Source: CAVTRI01 sp963737075 (lineage in GTDB: Bacteria; Actinomycetota; Acidimicrobiia; Acidimicrobiales; Palsa-688). Taken from it: a DNA stretch of 64,000 nt. Positions 42,736 through 51,997 of the stretch are shown piece by piece. The translations under genes were made by a program, and so were the position numbers. Positions within the stretch are counted from its first letter, which is position 1, and the number at the start of each line of letters is the position of its first letter. Below the pieces are notes generated by a model. That model did no database searches, was not told the origin of the DNA, and saw only the letters and a list, made by a program, of their open reading frames with translations. Where the stretch lies: positions 1,240,001 through 1,304,000 of the forward strand of contig CAVTRI010000002.1 in assembly GCA_963737075.1 (NCBI GenBank), written 5' to 3'.

Positions 42736-43028
42736 GCAGACATCTCTACTCGCCAAACGAGCCCCACCCTGCTAGCCGGAGGTACGGGCCTGGCGTTACC
42801 GGGGCGGGAGGAGTGTCGACGTTGGCCGAGGTTTCCCTCGAGGCAGTGGCAGGCTTCTAAGGGGTCTTGCCCTCTGCCATCCGTCGATGCTTCATTGCAG
42901 CCTGCGCGGTCCCCGAGGCGGGCCGGATTCTGAGTCTGTCGATCATGTAGACACTGAGCTCCGGAGAAACTCTTCGCCCGAGGAGACCTCTTCGCGAAAG
43001 CGAGACCGCCCCGTTATCCGTCAACGGG

Positions 43029-43883
43029 CTAGCCATCCTTGATTGCCCAGGCGCTCACCAGCGTGGGAAAGCCGAAAACCGCAGCGCGCAGCGAGTCGCC
43101 TATGCGCTCCTGGAGCGTCTCAGGATCGACATCGGCGAGTGTGGCGACTCCGGTCCGCTCAATCAGGGGCAGGGCGCTCCGAAGGACCCCGCTCAACAGG
43201 GCGGCACCAACGGGATCGCCGGGCCCGAAATACTTCTGCACTCCCGTCATTCCCAACGGGCGCAATCCCGCCTCCACCAGCGCGGTCCACAACCGCGGGC
43301 CGAGTGCACCGTGGATTCCGGCTCTCGTAAACGCCTCGGCCAACCAGCCCACCGCCTCGCTCACCATCGGGATCGGCGGGACCGAGTGAGCCGCGATGAC
43401 ATCGACCTCGATGGGCGCCACGATCCCTCCAGGACGCAACGTCGTCGCTTGGTTCCGCAGGATCGCGACCGGGTCCGGCACCCACATGAGCGTCAGCCGG
43501 CTAACGATCGCGTCGAAGGGACCGCCCTCTGCCGGGTCGTGGATGTCTCCCTCGACGAAGCGGACCTGGCTTAGCCTGGCCTGCTGCGCTCGCTCCCGGG
43601 CTCGCTCGAGCGCCTGCGCCGAGCGATCCACCCCCACGACCAGTCCTTCGGGGCCGACCAGCCCGGCGGCCACGAACGCCACATCGCCAGCCCCGCAGCC
43701 CAAGTCCAGCACCCGCATGCCCGCTCGGATGCCGGCTTCGTTGAAGATCGCACGGGTCGTTGGCGCGAGGGCTCGCCCTTGTAGGTCCAGACGGGCGAGT
43801 TCCTCCTCACTGCGGCCCAGCTCGTACTCAGCCCGCCGGCGATCGTTGTGTCGGGGGAGTGGGCGAGCAGGTGCTCCGTCCAG
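43029..43883 (-). CDS. SAM-dependent methyltransferase (start uncertain)
   Basis: The minus-strand frame carries AEYELGRSEEELARLDLQGR, TRAIFNEAGIRAGMRVLDLGCGAGDVAFVAAGLV (motif I), GLVVGVDRSAQALERARERA (motif II), FVEGDIHDPAEGGPFDAIVSRLTLMWVPDP and ATTLRPGGIVAPIEV (motif III). The C-terminal part is the normal substrate-binding helix set. No ATG or GTG lies near the natural start. CTG 43883 is given only as an approximate start, and the frame stays open to 44468 across the oxidase gene. Either a start codon is non-canonical or an indel hides it. It is otherwise complete. Confidence 0.6.
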   Translation of the reverse strand: MDGAPARPLPRHNDRRRAEYELGRSEEELARLDLQGRALAPTTRAIFNEAGIRAGMRVLDLGCGAGDVAFVAAGLVGPEGLVVGVDRSAQALERARERAQQARLSQVRFVEGDIHDPAEGGPFDAIVSRLTLMWVPDPVAILRNQATTLRPGGIVAPIEVDVIAAHSVPPIPMVSEAVGWLAEAFTRAGIHGALGPRLWTALVEAGLRPLGMTGVQKYFGPGDPVGAALLSGVLRSALPLIERTGVATLADVDPETLQERIGDSLRAAVFGFPTLVSAWAIKDG

Positions 43884-43927
43884 CGAAGCGCCTGGGGCCG
43901 GCGCAGCAGACCCCGACGACGTCGAAC

Positions 43928-45621
43928 TCAGCCCATCCGTGCCTCTCGATGCCGTCCGCCCCAGGACGGGCGCCCCGTCTGGGCGGGTTGCGGGGCGAGC
44001 CAACAGGTAAATGGCCGGCACCCGGATCCGCTCCCGTCGGGAAGTCGGCTGACGGTTTCGATGTGGCCGGCTCCGGTGGCGATCACCCGGAACCGATCGG
44101 GGCAGAACAAGCTGACGAGCTCTGCTTCGGTGATCCGGCCAGGTGGGATCAGCCGCATCACCCGGTCGAGCTGGGGCCACGTTCCGTGGCGTTGCACCAG
44201 CGCTGCGGCTTCCGAGGCGGCCAGGTGGGCGGTCTCGCCGATGGCCGGCGGGATGTTGTGATTGGCGCGAAACATGTTCGTGGGGTCGTAGGTGTGTTTG
44301 ATGGCCTGTAGCCGCCGATAGTTCTCGTTGCCGAAGGCGGTCTCGATCCGCTCGGCGGGCTCTTTGCCGGTGACGTTCGGACAGACCCCAGCGGTGAAGG
44401 GATCGAGTGCGATCGAGCCGGCATGCGCCCACGCGACGTGCCGTTCCGTGTCCGCTTGGTCGTTCCACGCCGCGAGCACCCAGGCCGTGGCGGCGGCGTC
44501 ACGGTGTGCGAGGGGGCTTGTGTCCGGCGCGATGTGTCTGAGTGCGCCGCCGCCCGGGATCACTATTGCTTCGCAGGCGGGTGAGGGAGCGGTGTGTGCG
44601 TGCTCGATGAGCACCTGGATGGCGTTGTTGCTCAGGGCGTCGAGGTGGACGGCCTTAGAGGCGTAGCGGCACCCGGCGGGGACGAGCGGGTCCAGGATCC
44701 GCTGCATATCGACGTAGGAACGCGGCGCCAGCGTGGTCAGGGCGGGCGGGAACTGGGCCAAGAGCGGCTCGAGGATGGCTGTACCGGCAGCGGGTTCCCC
44801 GGCATAGCAGAGTGTTATCCCGTCGATCGGCATGCCGCGCACCGGCTCGGGCACAAACGGCCCATGCGGTGCGCAGGTCATCGCGATGCCCATCCCGAGC
44901 TCGTTGGGGGCGCTGGACAGAAAATCGGGCAGGAACGCGAGCAGCCCGGCGGCTTGATCGCGGGGGTAGAGCAGTTGCCCACCGAGAACCGGTGAGGCGA
45001 GCGGGTGCAGCGCCAGGTCGACGCGGGTCACGACACCAAAGTTGCCGCCGCCGCCGCGCAGCGCCCACAGCAGTTCCGGGCGCTGGCGCTGGGTGGCGCC
45101 GATCACCTCCCCGTCCGCGCTGATGAGCTCAGCGGCGAGCAGGTTGTCGCAACTCCACCCGAGCTTGCGCTGAAGCCAGCCGTGGCCGCCCCCGAGGGTG
45201 CCGCCGACCACGCTTGTGGTGGAGAAGGACGGGCCGGTCACAGCCAAACCGTGCCGCTGCGTCTCCTCGTCGAGCTCTGCCCAGGTGACCCGGCACCGAC
45301 CCGGACCCGCCGGCCGGGCACATCAACTTCGATCGTCTTGAGCCCTCTCAGGTCGAGCATGAGCGCCCCGTCCGCCACCGACCAGCCCGCCAGGCTATGA
45401 CCGCCGGAGCGAACCGACAGCTCAAGACGCCGCTCCCGTCCATATGGCACCGCAGCTCGGACGTCCGCCGCCGTCGTGCAGCGGGCGATGAGCGCTGGTC
45501 GACGGTCGACCGCCCCATTGAACACTCGGCGAGCCGACTCATACGCCGGATCACTCCGGTCGATCAGCTCGCCCGCAAAGCCGGCCAGCCCCGTTGTCGT
45601 TGAGTTCTGCCTGTTGGTCAC
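43928..45621 (-). pseudogene. FAD-binding berberine-bridge-type oxidase, one frameshift, with C-terminal extension
   Basis: GTG 45621 opens FAGELIDRSDPAYESARRVFNG and CTTAADVRAAVPYGRER, then ELSVRSGGHSLAGWSV, whose His is the usual 8-alpha-histidyl FAD anchor. After one frame change near 45295 (GAGS to TWAELDEETQ) it reads SVVGGTLGGGHGWLQRKLGWSCDNLL, the substrate domain and the BBE motif TYDPTNMFRANHNIPPA. Normal family members end right there. Here the frame continues about 100 residues, with IPPGRITEAELVSLFCPDRF and ATGAGHIETVSRL. The enzyme oxidises alcohols or carbohydrates, with O2 or other acceptors. The first gene of the unit is a lipocalin-like protein (GTGA overlap). Confidence 0.75.
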
Positions 45622-46019
45622 ATCGCCTCCCCTCTGGTCGCGACGCCCTTTGCCTGGTTGGTGGCGAGCAGCTGCCCGTCGGATCGGTAGACCTCGCTTC
45701 CCCCGCTGGCCGTGAACGTCCGCCCGTCAGGCCCGAGCTCGCCCAGTCCGTGGACGTACACGACGATGGTGGGGCGACCTTTCGGTTCGTTAAGGACGAC
45801 GTTGAACCAGTAGGAGAAGCGGCTGCCCTGCACCTGCCACTCGCCAATCCCCCGTGGGACCTGGCCGTTCTCCGCGGGGATCTCGTCGGCATGGAGGACC
45901 ACTCCGGACGGGAGGAAAGTCAGCGTAACTGACTCGTCCGTGCCCTTTCGGGGCCCGCCGGTGAAGGTCAGCTGTGTGAGCCATACGCCCGCCAGCGCGC
46001 GGTCGATTTGAGTTGTCAT
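45618..46019 (-). CDS. Lipocalin-like/AttH-type small protein
   Basis: This is a 133-residue beta-barrel-like protein. ALAGVWLTQLTFTGGPRKGT is followed by SVTLTFLPSGVVLHADEIP, GIGEWQVQGSRFSYWFNVVL, then PKGRPTIVVYVHGLGELGPDGRTFTASG and GSEVYRSDGQL. The series of strands with a WxV/FxY centre is typical of secondary-metabolism-associated lipocalin-like and DUF-type proteins found with FAD oxidoreductases. GGAGG precedes ATG 46019 by five bases. It overlaps the oxidase start (GTGA), so the two are co-expressed and may act on the same substrate. Confidence 0.65.
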   Translation of the reverse strand: MTTQIDRALAGVWLTQLTFTGGPRKGTDESVTLTFLPSGVVLHADEIPAENGQVPRGIGEWQVQGSRFSYWFNVVLNEPKGRPTIVVYVHGLGELGPDGRTFTASGGSEVYRSDGQLLATNQAKGVATRGEAM

Positions 46020-46455
46020 GTTTGCCTCCGTCGTTGGCGATGGATTGTCATTTCTGTGTGATCGCTTGCCATCGTCGGCGGTGCGGGCTGCCGCAGCCAC
46101 CGTGTGGGCATGTGTTTTGTTTGGGGGTGCCAGCACTACCCTGGTCTTCGACGTCCCGCTGGGGGTTGGCTTCTTGGTCGCATCCTGCGCGGTCACCCAA
46201 CCTCGGCTGACCGAGACATCGTGCTGTCGCTGTGGTGGGCATTTGCTGCTCGTCGATGTCGAACGTCTTCTGGTTAGCTGATTTCGTAATCTCCAGTCGG
46301 TTTCAATTGGTCGTCCACGCCTGGGTGATCTGATGCCGCCGCCTCTCCGCTGGTCGCGGGGAACGCGCGGCGCCCCGGCAGCCACGCCGTTAGGTGTTGT
46401 TGAGAGGAGTCGGCTCTGGAAGGGCCGGCGGAGATCGAACCAACGGCCTCGTGGC
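46020..46455. other. Intergenic, no gene seen
   Basis: About 435 bases lie between the lipocalin-like start and the natural end of the MerR gene. The MerR frame is open further here only because of a frame change near 46527. One plus frame (46018-46281) is hydrophobic but has Cys-rich, non-conserved sequence and no ribosome site. It contains the promoter of the lipocalin/oxidase unit, probably near 46050-46100. Confidence 0.4.
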
Positions 46456-47197
46456 TTACTCTGCCGGTAGCGCCGAGATGGCCTTTCCCATGTATTCCAT
46501 GAGCTCCTGGTCGGGCGCCGCGGGATGCCCTCTCAGCTCCCTCCTGCTTGTACATCTGGCCGAGCGACCGGTGCAGGCCGTCATCGCCGCCGGTGAATTT
46601 CTCGATCAACTGCTGCCAGCGACGTGCCAGCTCAAGCATCCGCGGGCTTTCAGGGTCGGTGCCGTTTGCGCGCTCACGCTGCACGGCGTCGATCAACTCC
46701 GTCCACTCCCGCTCAGCCTCCTGGACCCCCTCGGCTCCCGCCTCGCGACCTCGCTTGGCGAGAACGGCACGCTGGTCGTGCGTGTAGTACTTCTCAATCA
46801 TGACGGTCACCTCGATCGCCTCGATGAACAGATCAGCCGAGGGGTCGTCCTCCCGGTCCAGCACCTCGAGGATCGACTTGAGCCGGGCCCGCAACCGCTC
46901 TTGCATCTCGCGCTCACGATCGATTGCCTCGAGCTGAGCTCGAACCGTCGCCCGAACATCCGGTCCGCCGCCTTCCAACACGGCGCTGATCTGCTTAAGT
47001 CCCATGCCGAGCTGCCGCATCGCGACGATCCGATACAGCCGACGCAGGTCGAGATCGCTGTACAGCCGGTAGTCCGAGAACGATCGCCCGGACGGGACGA
47101 GTAACCCGATCTCGTCGTAGTGCCGCAGCGCTCTCACGCTCAGACCGGTTCGCCTCGACAGTTCACCGATCTGCCAGTTCTGCTCACCCCGTTCCAT
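46456..47197 (-). pseudogene. MerR-family regulator with TipAS domain, one frameshift near its end
   Basis: The ATG at 47197 opens QIGELSRRTGLSVRALRHYDEIGLL with YRLYSDLDLRRLYRIVAMRQLGM, the MerR helix-turn-helix plus wing. A coiled coil DREREMQERLRARLKSILEVLD leads to an all-helical TipAS-type effector domain (TVMIEKYYTHDQRAVLAKRG, LARRWQQLIEKFTGG). The present frame ends in an unrelated tail. One shift near 46527 restores APDQELMEYMGKAISALPAE and the stop at 46456-46458, the proper TipAS end. The effector may be a thiopeptide-like drug. The indel affects only the last 25 residues, so a functional gene is likely. Confidence 0.75.
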
Positions 47198-47434
47198 GAC
47201 AGGCACGGTAAACCCTCACGCAGCGAGAGGGTCAAGGAGAAATCGCCGGCGAACAACAGTCACCCATGTAGCCGTGCAGCACCGGCGTGTAGGTTCAGTG
47301 TCCAGCGAGAACGTGACGGCACCGTCTCGACCGGGCCATGCGGCGCGGCCAGCAAGCGGCCCTTCGACTGTCGCAGCCGAGGGAATTTCGCTGCACGCGC
47401 CGCGCTGCGCAGTCGCGCTTCCTACTCTGGCACG

Positions 47435-48316
47435 ATGAGCTACACCGACGTTTTGCACTGGCCAGGCATGCGGTCGGAGTACAGCTGGATACCGCCCGGC
47501 GAAGAGCCCAGCTTCACTCGGCCCAATCAAGTGGGAGTCTCGTTTAGCGCGCACCGCGGCACCGTCTATGAGACTGCGGGCCGCACGAGGGAGGCGGACG
47601 TTGCAGACGGCTCGGTGTTCGTGACGGGGGCGCATGCCGTGACCTGGCTCCGCGTCCGCGAGACCACTGAGGCCCTCGAGGTCTACCTGGACCCACAGCT
47701 ATTACGGTCCGCGGCTGGCGGCGAGCCGGACGTGGAGTCCGCGTTGGGTATCTGTGACGGAATGGTTGTCGCTGTCTGCTCCGTGCTGCGACAGGCCCAT
47801 AGCGCCGGCATGGTGCTCTCGGACGTGGCTTCGAGCACCCTCGCCCACCGCCTCGCCCAACACCTCGTGACGCACTACGGCCGCCCACGTAGGCATGAAG
47901 AGCGACAACAAGGGCGGCTGGCCAAAGAGGCGGTGGACACGGTGGCGCAGTATGTGGATGCCGAACTAGCCGGGCCCTTGACCTTGGAGCGGCTTGCCGG
48001 GGCTGTCTACTTAAGCCCGTTCCACTTCGCCCACGCCTTCAAGACAACGACGGGGCTCACTCCCCACCAGTTCGTCACCCAGCGCCGGATCCAACGAGCG
48101 ACGGCGCTCCTCACTTCGGTGGCCGACCCTGTGGAGCAAGTCGCTGCCGCGGTCGGGTTCTCCAACGTGAGCCACTTCCGCCGGCTTTTCCGCCGTCATG
48201 TGGGACTGCTGCCAGGGGAACTCCGCGAAAACAGCAAGATTGGACCCGCAATAGCGCGCCGTCGCGGGGCAGCATCAGGCAATGCAAATCACGCCATACG
48301 TGCTGTGGAGTGGTGA
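47435..48316 (+). CDS. AraC-family transcriptional regulator
   Basis: This 293-residue protein has an N-terminal cupin-like sensing domain (SYTDVLHWPGMRSEYSWIPPG, VYLDPQLLRS) and two C-terminal helix-turn-helix motifs: LTLERLAGAVYLSPFHFAHAFKTTTGLTPHQFV and VEQVAAAVGFSNVSHFRRLFRRHVGLLPGEL. A short basic tail follows. It lies just before and overlapping (35 bases) an alpha/beta hydrolase gene, which it probably controls. The ATG at 47435 is chosen as the first codon of the conserved part. The ligand is unknown. The sequence is intact. Confidence 0.88.
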   Translation: MSYTDVLHWPGMRSEYSWIPPGEEPSFTRPNQVGVSFSAHRGTVYETAGRTREADVADGSVFVTGAHAVTWLRVRETTEALEVYLDPQLLRSAAGGEPDVESALGICDGMVVAVCSVLRQAHSAGMVLSDVASSTLAHRLAQHLVTHYGRPRRHEERQQGRLAKEAVDTVAQYVDAELAGPLTLERLAGAVYLSPFHFAHAFKTTTGLTPHQFVTQRRIQRATALLTSVADPVEQVAAAVGFSNVSHFRRLFRRHVGLLPGELRENSKIGPAIARRRGAASGNANHAIRAVEW

Positions 48317-49175
48317 AACCCCACTCGCCGGCTGTGTGTACCGGGACGACGTGGACATGTTGGAGCGCCAGCCCGCGGTGCTCATCAGCGGTTCCTGGCT
48401 GACGGTAAAAGAGCAGATGGCCGATCTCTACGCGCGTGCGCTCGCGAGTCAGGGCTTCACCGCCGTCACCTTCGACTTCAGCGGCTTCGGGCAAAGCGGC
48501 GGGTTGCCGCGCCAGGCAGAGATCCCTGACCGGAAGATCGGCGACATCACGGCCGCGGCACGCCACGTTTCGCGCTTGTCGTTCGTCAAGCCTGGCGGGC
48601 TCGGGTACCTCGCCATTTGCGCGAGCGCCCAGTATGCGCTCGCTGCCATCGCCGACGGCGCCGAAATAGCCTCCTTTGCGAGCGTCGCCGGGTGGTACCA
48701 CGAGACCGAGACTGTCGCGCCCTTCTACGCTGGTACAGAGGGCGTGGCCCTACGCTTAGCACGAGGCCGGGCCGCGCTAGAAGAATATCTACGCACCGGG
48801 AAGTCCCCCGTGGTCCCCGCGTACGAGGCGGGCAACGACCGGGCAGGCATGTTTTTCGAGCTTGAGTACTACGCCGAGCCCAGCCGGGGGGCCGTGCCGT
48901 CGTGGGCCAATGAGATGGCCGAAATGAGTTGGCTATATTGGCTCAGCTTCGATGGCCTCTCGGCGGCGCCACGCGTGAAAGTCCCCGTATTGTTCGTGCA
49001 TTCGGACGAATGCGTGCTGCCCGCAAACGTGAAAGCGGTGAACGACCGACTGCCAGGGCCGGGGGAACTCGTGTGGGCAGAGGGCAGCCAGACCGATTTC
49101 TACGACCAGCAAGAGCAGGTCTCGCTCGCCGCGAGCACCGCGGCCGAGCACTTCAAAAAGACGCTACCCGCATGA
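48282..49175 (+). CDS. Alpha/beta hydrolase with Cys at the nucleophile position
   Basis: This is a 297-residue alpha/beta fold protein of the Hydrolase_4/DLH-like group, in a subfamily with an unusual active site. The oxyanion strand QPAVLISGSWLTVKEQMAD and the TFDFSGFGQSGG segment are normal. The nucleophile elbow, however, reads GYLAICASAQYALA, with Cys where Ser is usual. An acid is seen in VLFVHSDECVLPAN, and the usual His site is GSQTDFYDQQ, with no His. The enzyme may be a Cys hydrolase, a thiol-dependent enzyme or inactive. It overlaps the AraC gene by 35 bases and the next ORF by four (ATGA), forming one operon. Confidence 0.8.
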   Translation: MQITPYVLWSGETPLAGCVYRDDVDMLERQPAVLISGSWLTVKEQMADLYARALASQGFTAVTFDFSGFGQSGGLPRQAEIPDRKIGDITAAARHVSRLSFVKPGGLGYLAICASAQYALAAIADGAEIASFASVAGWYHETETVAPFYAGTEGVALRLARGRAALEEYLRTGKSPVVPAYEAGNDRAGMFFELEYYAEPSRGAVPSWANEMAEMSWLYWLSFDGLSAAPRVKVPVLFVHSDECVLPANVKAVNDRLPGPGELVWAEGSQTDFYDQQEQVSLAASTAAEHFKKTLPA

Positions 49176-49372
49176 GCGACGCCGATGCCCTGACGCGGCT
49201 ACTTCACGCCGTAGACCGGCTCGACTGGTCGGAGGTCAGGCGCAGCTTGGCGGGCGAGGTCCGGGTGGACTACGCAGAGCGCCACTATGTCGCCAGGCTC
49301 ACCGCAGTGAAACTCCGAGGCCTGGCGAGGCCCAGCTCCTCTTTCGAGCCCGGAACTGAGGTTCATCCGTGA
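49172..49372 (+). CDS. SnoaL-like protein, truncated
   Basis: This 66-codon gene begins MSDADALTRLLHAVDRLDWSEVRRSL, the first helix pair of SnoaL/NTF2-like proteins, and overlaps the hydrolase stop (ATGA). After VRVDYA the sequence does not match the fold and the frame ends at 49372, whereas relatives have 120-140 residues. A frameshift may cut off the barrel. It is part of the AraC-hydrolase operon, and its product would be non-functional as written. Confidence 0.5.
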   Translation: MSDADALTRLLHAVDRLDWSEVRRSLAGEVRVDYAERHYVARLTAVKLRGLARPSSSFEPGTEVHP

Positions 49373-49409
49373 TCCTTCCCAAGGACCGCGATCCCCGTTT
49401 CACACGACA

Positions 49410-50564
49410 TCAGAACAGACGGTTGCCCGGCTCGAGGCCGAGCAGGACTCGTCCGGCAGCGGCGATTGCGCTCGGCGCGACCGTCGCGTGTTGCGGTACC
49501 ACCCGCACGTCCCGAACCGCCCGCTCGAGCGGCGACGACGGAGAGCTGGCGGTCATCCCCGCTTGCGCGGCAACGAGGTCGACTGCGTGGACAGCTTCAG
49601 CGCAGCAGTGGGCGCATGCGAGCCTCACCCGGGCTTGGTCCCGTAGGGTGACTGGACGACAGGCGCAGGTCGCTGTCCACATCTCGCCCACCGTCTCAAG
49701 CACATAGGCTCGTGCCGCCCCGAGGCGGGCTTCGGCCTCGGCCATGGCCAGCTGAGCCTGGGGTCTCTCGCGGAGCAGCTCGATCTCTCGGAACGGCGTC
49801 TTCTCGTTGGCCAGCTGCTCGAACGCATCCAGCGCGGCCCGAGCGATACCGGTGGCCACCCCCACCTTGTTGAACGCAAGTCGGCTGCGGACCGGGAGAC
49901 GGAAGAGCGGTGTGTCGACCCGCATCCCGGTGCCGTCGACGTCGGTGACAAAGTCGTTGGGCACGAACAGGTCGGCGATCACGACATCGTGCGAACCCGA
50001 GCCGCGGAGGCCGGACGCGTCCCACGTCTCCACGACCTCGTACGCGGCGCGGGGGGCGACAATCTGGCGGCTGATGCGTTGCCCGTCCACGCGACGGGGC
50101 TCGCCACCAGGGTCGGTGAGCAGGCAGCCGCCCCAGAAGTGGTCCGCGGTCTGGCAGCCGCTGGAGTACGGCCAGCGCCCGCTCACCAGCAGACCGCCAT
50201 CGACTTCCACGGCGCGTCCCAGCGGGTTGAGCGCACCGGCGAAGACGATGTCAGGATGCTTACCAAGCAGGGCGCCCGCGCTCGACGGGGGGAGCGCCGC
50301 CAGGGCGATGCCGACCGTCTCGATGCCGATCATCAGTGTCCAGCCGGTCGCCCCGTCGGCCTCGGAGATGGCCTCGATGGCCCGCATCATGGTGACGGGA
50401 TCGGCTTCGAGCCCTCCGTACGCTTCCGGCGCGGCCAAACGGAACAGCCCCGCCCGGGCCATCGCCGACACGACCTCAGGCGACTGGCGGAGGTTGCGCT
50501 CCGCCTCGTCGGCGTGAGCCTGCACCAAGGGACGCAGCGACCGTGCGATCTCGACGACGTCCAC
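49410..50564 (-). CDS. Acyl-CoA dehydrogenase-fold flavin protein (group D monooxygenase-like)
   Basis: This is a 384-residue protein of the acyl-CoA dehydrogenase superfamily, nearer to flavin-dependent monooxygenase relatives such as HsaA. The N-terminal helical domain starts VDVVEIARSLRPLVQAHADEAE. MARAGLFRLAAPEAYGG is followed by the mid-domain GRWPYSSGCQTADHFWGG and the C-terminal four-helix bundle ARAALDAFEQLANEKTPF with TVGEMWTATC. The usual Glu of acyl-CoA dehydrogenases is not obvious. It would use reduced flavin from a partner reductase, which is not seen nearby. GTG 50564 is the start, as the frame further upstream is not conserved. Confidence 0.75.
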   Translation of the reverse strand: MDVVEIARSLRPLVQAHADEAERNLRQSPEVVSAMARAGLFRLAAPEAYGGLEADPVTMMRAIEAISEADGATGWTLMIGIETVGIALAALPPSSAGALLGKHPDIVFAGALNPLGRAVEVDGGLLVSGRWPYSSGCQTADHFWGGCLLTDPGGEPRRVDGQRISRQIVAPRAAYEVVETWDASGLRGSGSHDVVIADLFVPNDFVTDVDGTGMRVDTPLFRLPVRSRLAFNKVGVATGIARAALDAFEQLANEKTPFREIELLRERPQAQLAMAEAEARLGAARAYVLETVGEMWTATCACRPVTLRDQARVRLACAHCCAEAVHAVDLVAAQAGMTASSPSSPLERAVRDVRVVPQHATVAPSAIAAAGRVLLGLEPGNRLF

Positions 50565-50917
50565 GTTCGTTACGCGGCGACGGGACCGACGCGGTTGACC
50601 ACATGGATCCTCTCGAGGTTCACGGGCGTCACCGTACCCCGGTTGACCACCGACTCGTTTCGCATTGGGCCAACCGACATTGGGCGCCCGGCCGCCGTCG
50701 CGGGTCCGCTTGCCATGCTCGATCGCCGATGGAGGGCGAGCGCCGGCCGGAAGCGAGCCGCCAGGGTGGGCGACAGCACCAGGTGAGGCGAAGACGGTGC
50801 CAGGGTCGAGTCCTCGTCTCGGCCGTGGACGGACCGGTCGGTGCTCTTGGGTAGGAAGAGCCAGGGCGGTCGTTGTCGTGCACGAACGCAAACGACTGCA
50901 GGGCCTAGCCTCGGACC
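50565..50917. other. Intergenic, no gene seen
   Basis: This is 350 bases between the divergent acyl-CoA-dehydrogenase-like gene and the coiled-coil ORF. The minus frame of the dehydrogenase-like gene continues here, but its codons are Arg/Pro-rich with no homology. It presumably holds both promoters. Confidence 0.4.
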
Positions 50918-51175
50918 ATGGTTGAACCTCTCGAGGACACCCTCGCTCGGGCCGAGCGCACGCGCGACGAACTCAAGAAAGTCTTAGAACAGGTTGGGGC
51001 GGAGCGGGAGGCTGTAAAAGCCGCGACAGCTGAAGCCCATCAAGCGATCCAGGGGTTACGTAGCGCAGTCCGCGAGGCCAAAGAAGAAATGCGCCAGGCT
51101 GCCAAAGGAGAGGCCCGCAAGCACCTGGCCCGGCAGATGAGGGCGGCGGCAGACATCCTCGCTCGGGAAGGCTGA
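50918..51175 (+). CDS. Short coiled-coil protein, unknown function
   Basis: This 85-residue protein is almost entirely an alpha-helical coiled coil (LEDTLARAERTRDELKKVLE, then AEREAVKAATAEAHQAIQGL and VREAKEEMRQAAKGEARKH). Heptads with Leu/Ala at a and d positions are easy to see. It has no signal peptide or zinc motif. Such proteins may form scaffolds or be small regulatory partners. It is a single-gene unit with a weak ribosome site. No homologue family is evident. Confidence 0.55.
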   Translation: MVEPLEDTLARAERTRDELKKVLEQVGAEREAVKAATAEAHQAIQGLRSAVREAKEEMRQAAKGEARKHLARQMRAAADILAREG

Positions 51176-51321
51176 CCTGCCGCACCCGCTGTACGTGTCT
51201 GGCGCGAGAGACAGCGTCGTGCTGGGATTGCTCTGCACTCGGCTAGCCCCCTGCGATCGTGGTCGGGATCGCCGACTATGTCGCGACCGCCTGGCCGGGG
51301 TGGAGACGTGAGGTGGGAACG

Positions 51322-51713
51322 TTAGCATTCGGCTGCGAGGCCGAACTCGGTGCGCCGGTCCGGCGTGTCTGCGATGAGTTGCCAGAGCGTCAACCGACCG
51401 TCTTTCACGATGGCCCTCCAGAGCAGCGTTAGCCTGCTTTCCTCCTCGTCAGGGAGATTGAGGTGCGATCCGGTTGTATGCCCGAGGACCACCACTTCGG
51501 ACTTTCGTGCAACGAACCGGTGCGGATAGACACGTAGTCGGGGAAAGAGGAGGTATAACCCAGCCACGCCTCGATGTTGGCCGCTCTGCCCTCCAGCGGC
51601 GACTCATCGAAGACCTGAAGTCGGTGGTCCTTAGCCATAAGTGTCGCAAGGTGATCAACATCCCCGCGGTTGATTCCATCGACGAAGCTGATCACAGCGG
51701 CCACAGGGGGCAT
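51322..51713 (-). pseudogene. SnoaL/NTF2-like protein, one frameshift
   Basis: Frame one encodes VAAVISFVDGINRGDVDHLATLMAKDHRLQVFDESP and NIEAWLGYTSSFPDY, the classic SnoaL start with the conserved helix and the GR.. loop. A one-base shift near 51530 switches to RVYPHRFVARKSEVVVLGHTTGSH, then LTLLWRAIVKDGRLTLWQL, the closing strands. All structural elements are present over 130 residues, so the indel is the only fault. It acts alone with unknown substrate. Confidence 0.65.
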
Positions 51714-51811
51714 CGGCTAGCGCACTCGCTCAGATTGCCTCATCTGGTGCCCCGAGAGCGGAACGGCCACAGCCTGGCGCCGCGGTGTCGCCGTGTTAAG
51801 CCGGCTCGTCC

Positions 51812-51982
51812 TCACCGCCCGATGTGGGTGTTCGTGATAAGAGTGAACTGACAGATCAGCGCAGCAGTGAGGATGACGAGTCCGAGCGCGATTTCGTTGA
51901 AGCGGCGTAACTCTCTACCGCTGGCAGCGAACACGAACATCGTCATTGCCGCTACGGTCAGAATGAGGGCGAGGACGTCCAT
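51812..51982 (-). CDS. 56-aa two-helix membrane protein downstream of the P450
   Basis: This minus-strand ORF is too short for usual gene finders. ATG 51982, with AGGGAG six bases upstream, opens 56 codons: MDVLALILTVAAMTMFVFAA (helix 1), a short basic turn SGRELRRFNE, then IALGLVILTAALICQFTLI (helix 2) and TNTHIGR. It starts 15 bases after the stop of the P450-reductase gene on the same strand, and its ribosome site lies within those bases, so it belongs to that transcript. The size, the charged turn and the two helices look like a real small membrane protein. A role near the P450 (membrane docking, lipid supply) is only a guess. Confidence 0.65.
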   Translation of the reverse strand: MDVLALILTVAAMTMFVFAASGRELRRFNEIALGLVILTAALICQFTLITNTHIGR

Positions 51983-51997
51983 GCGGTCTCCCTAAAG

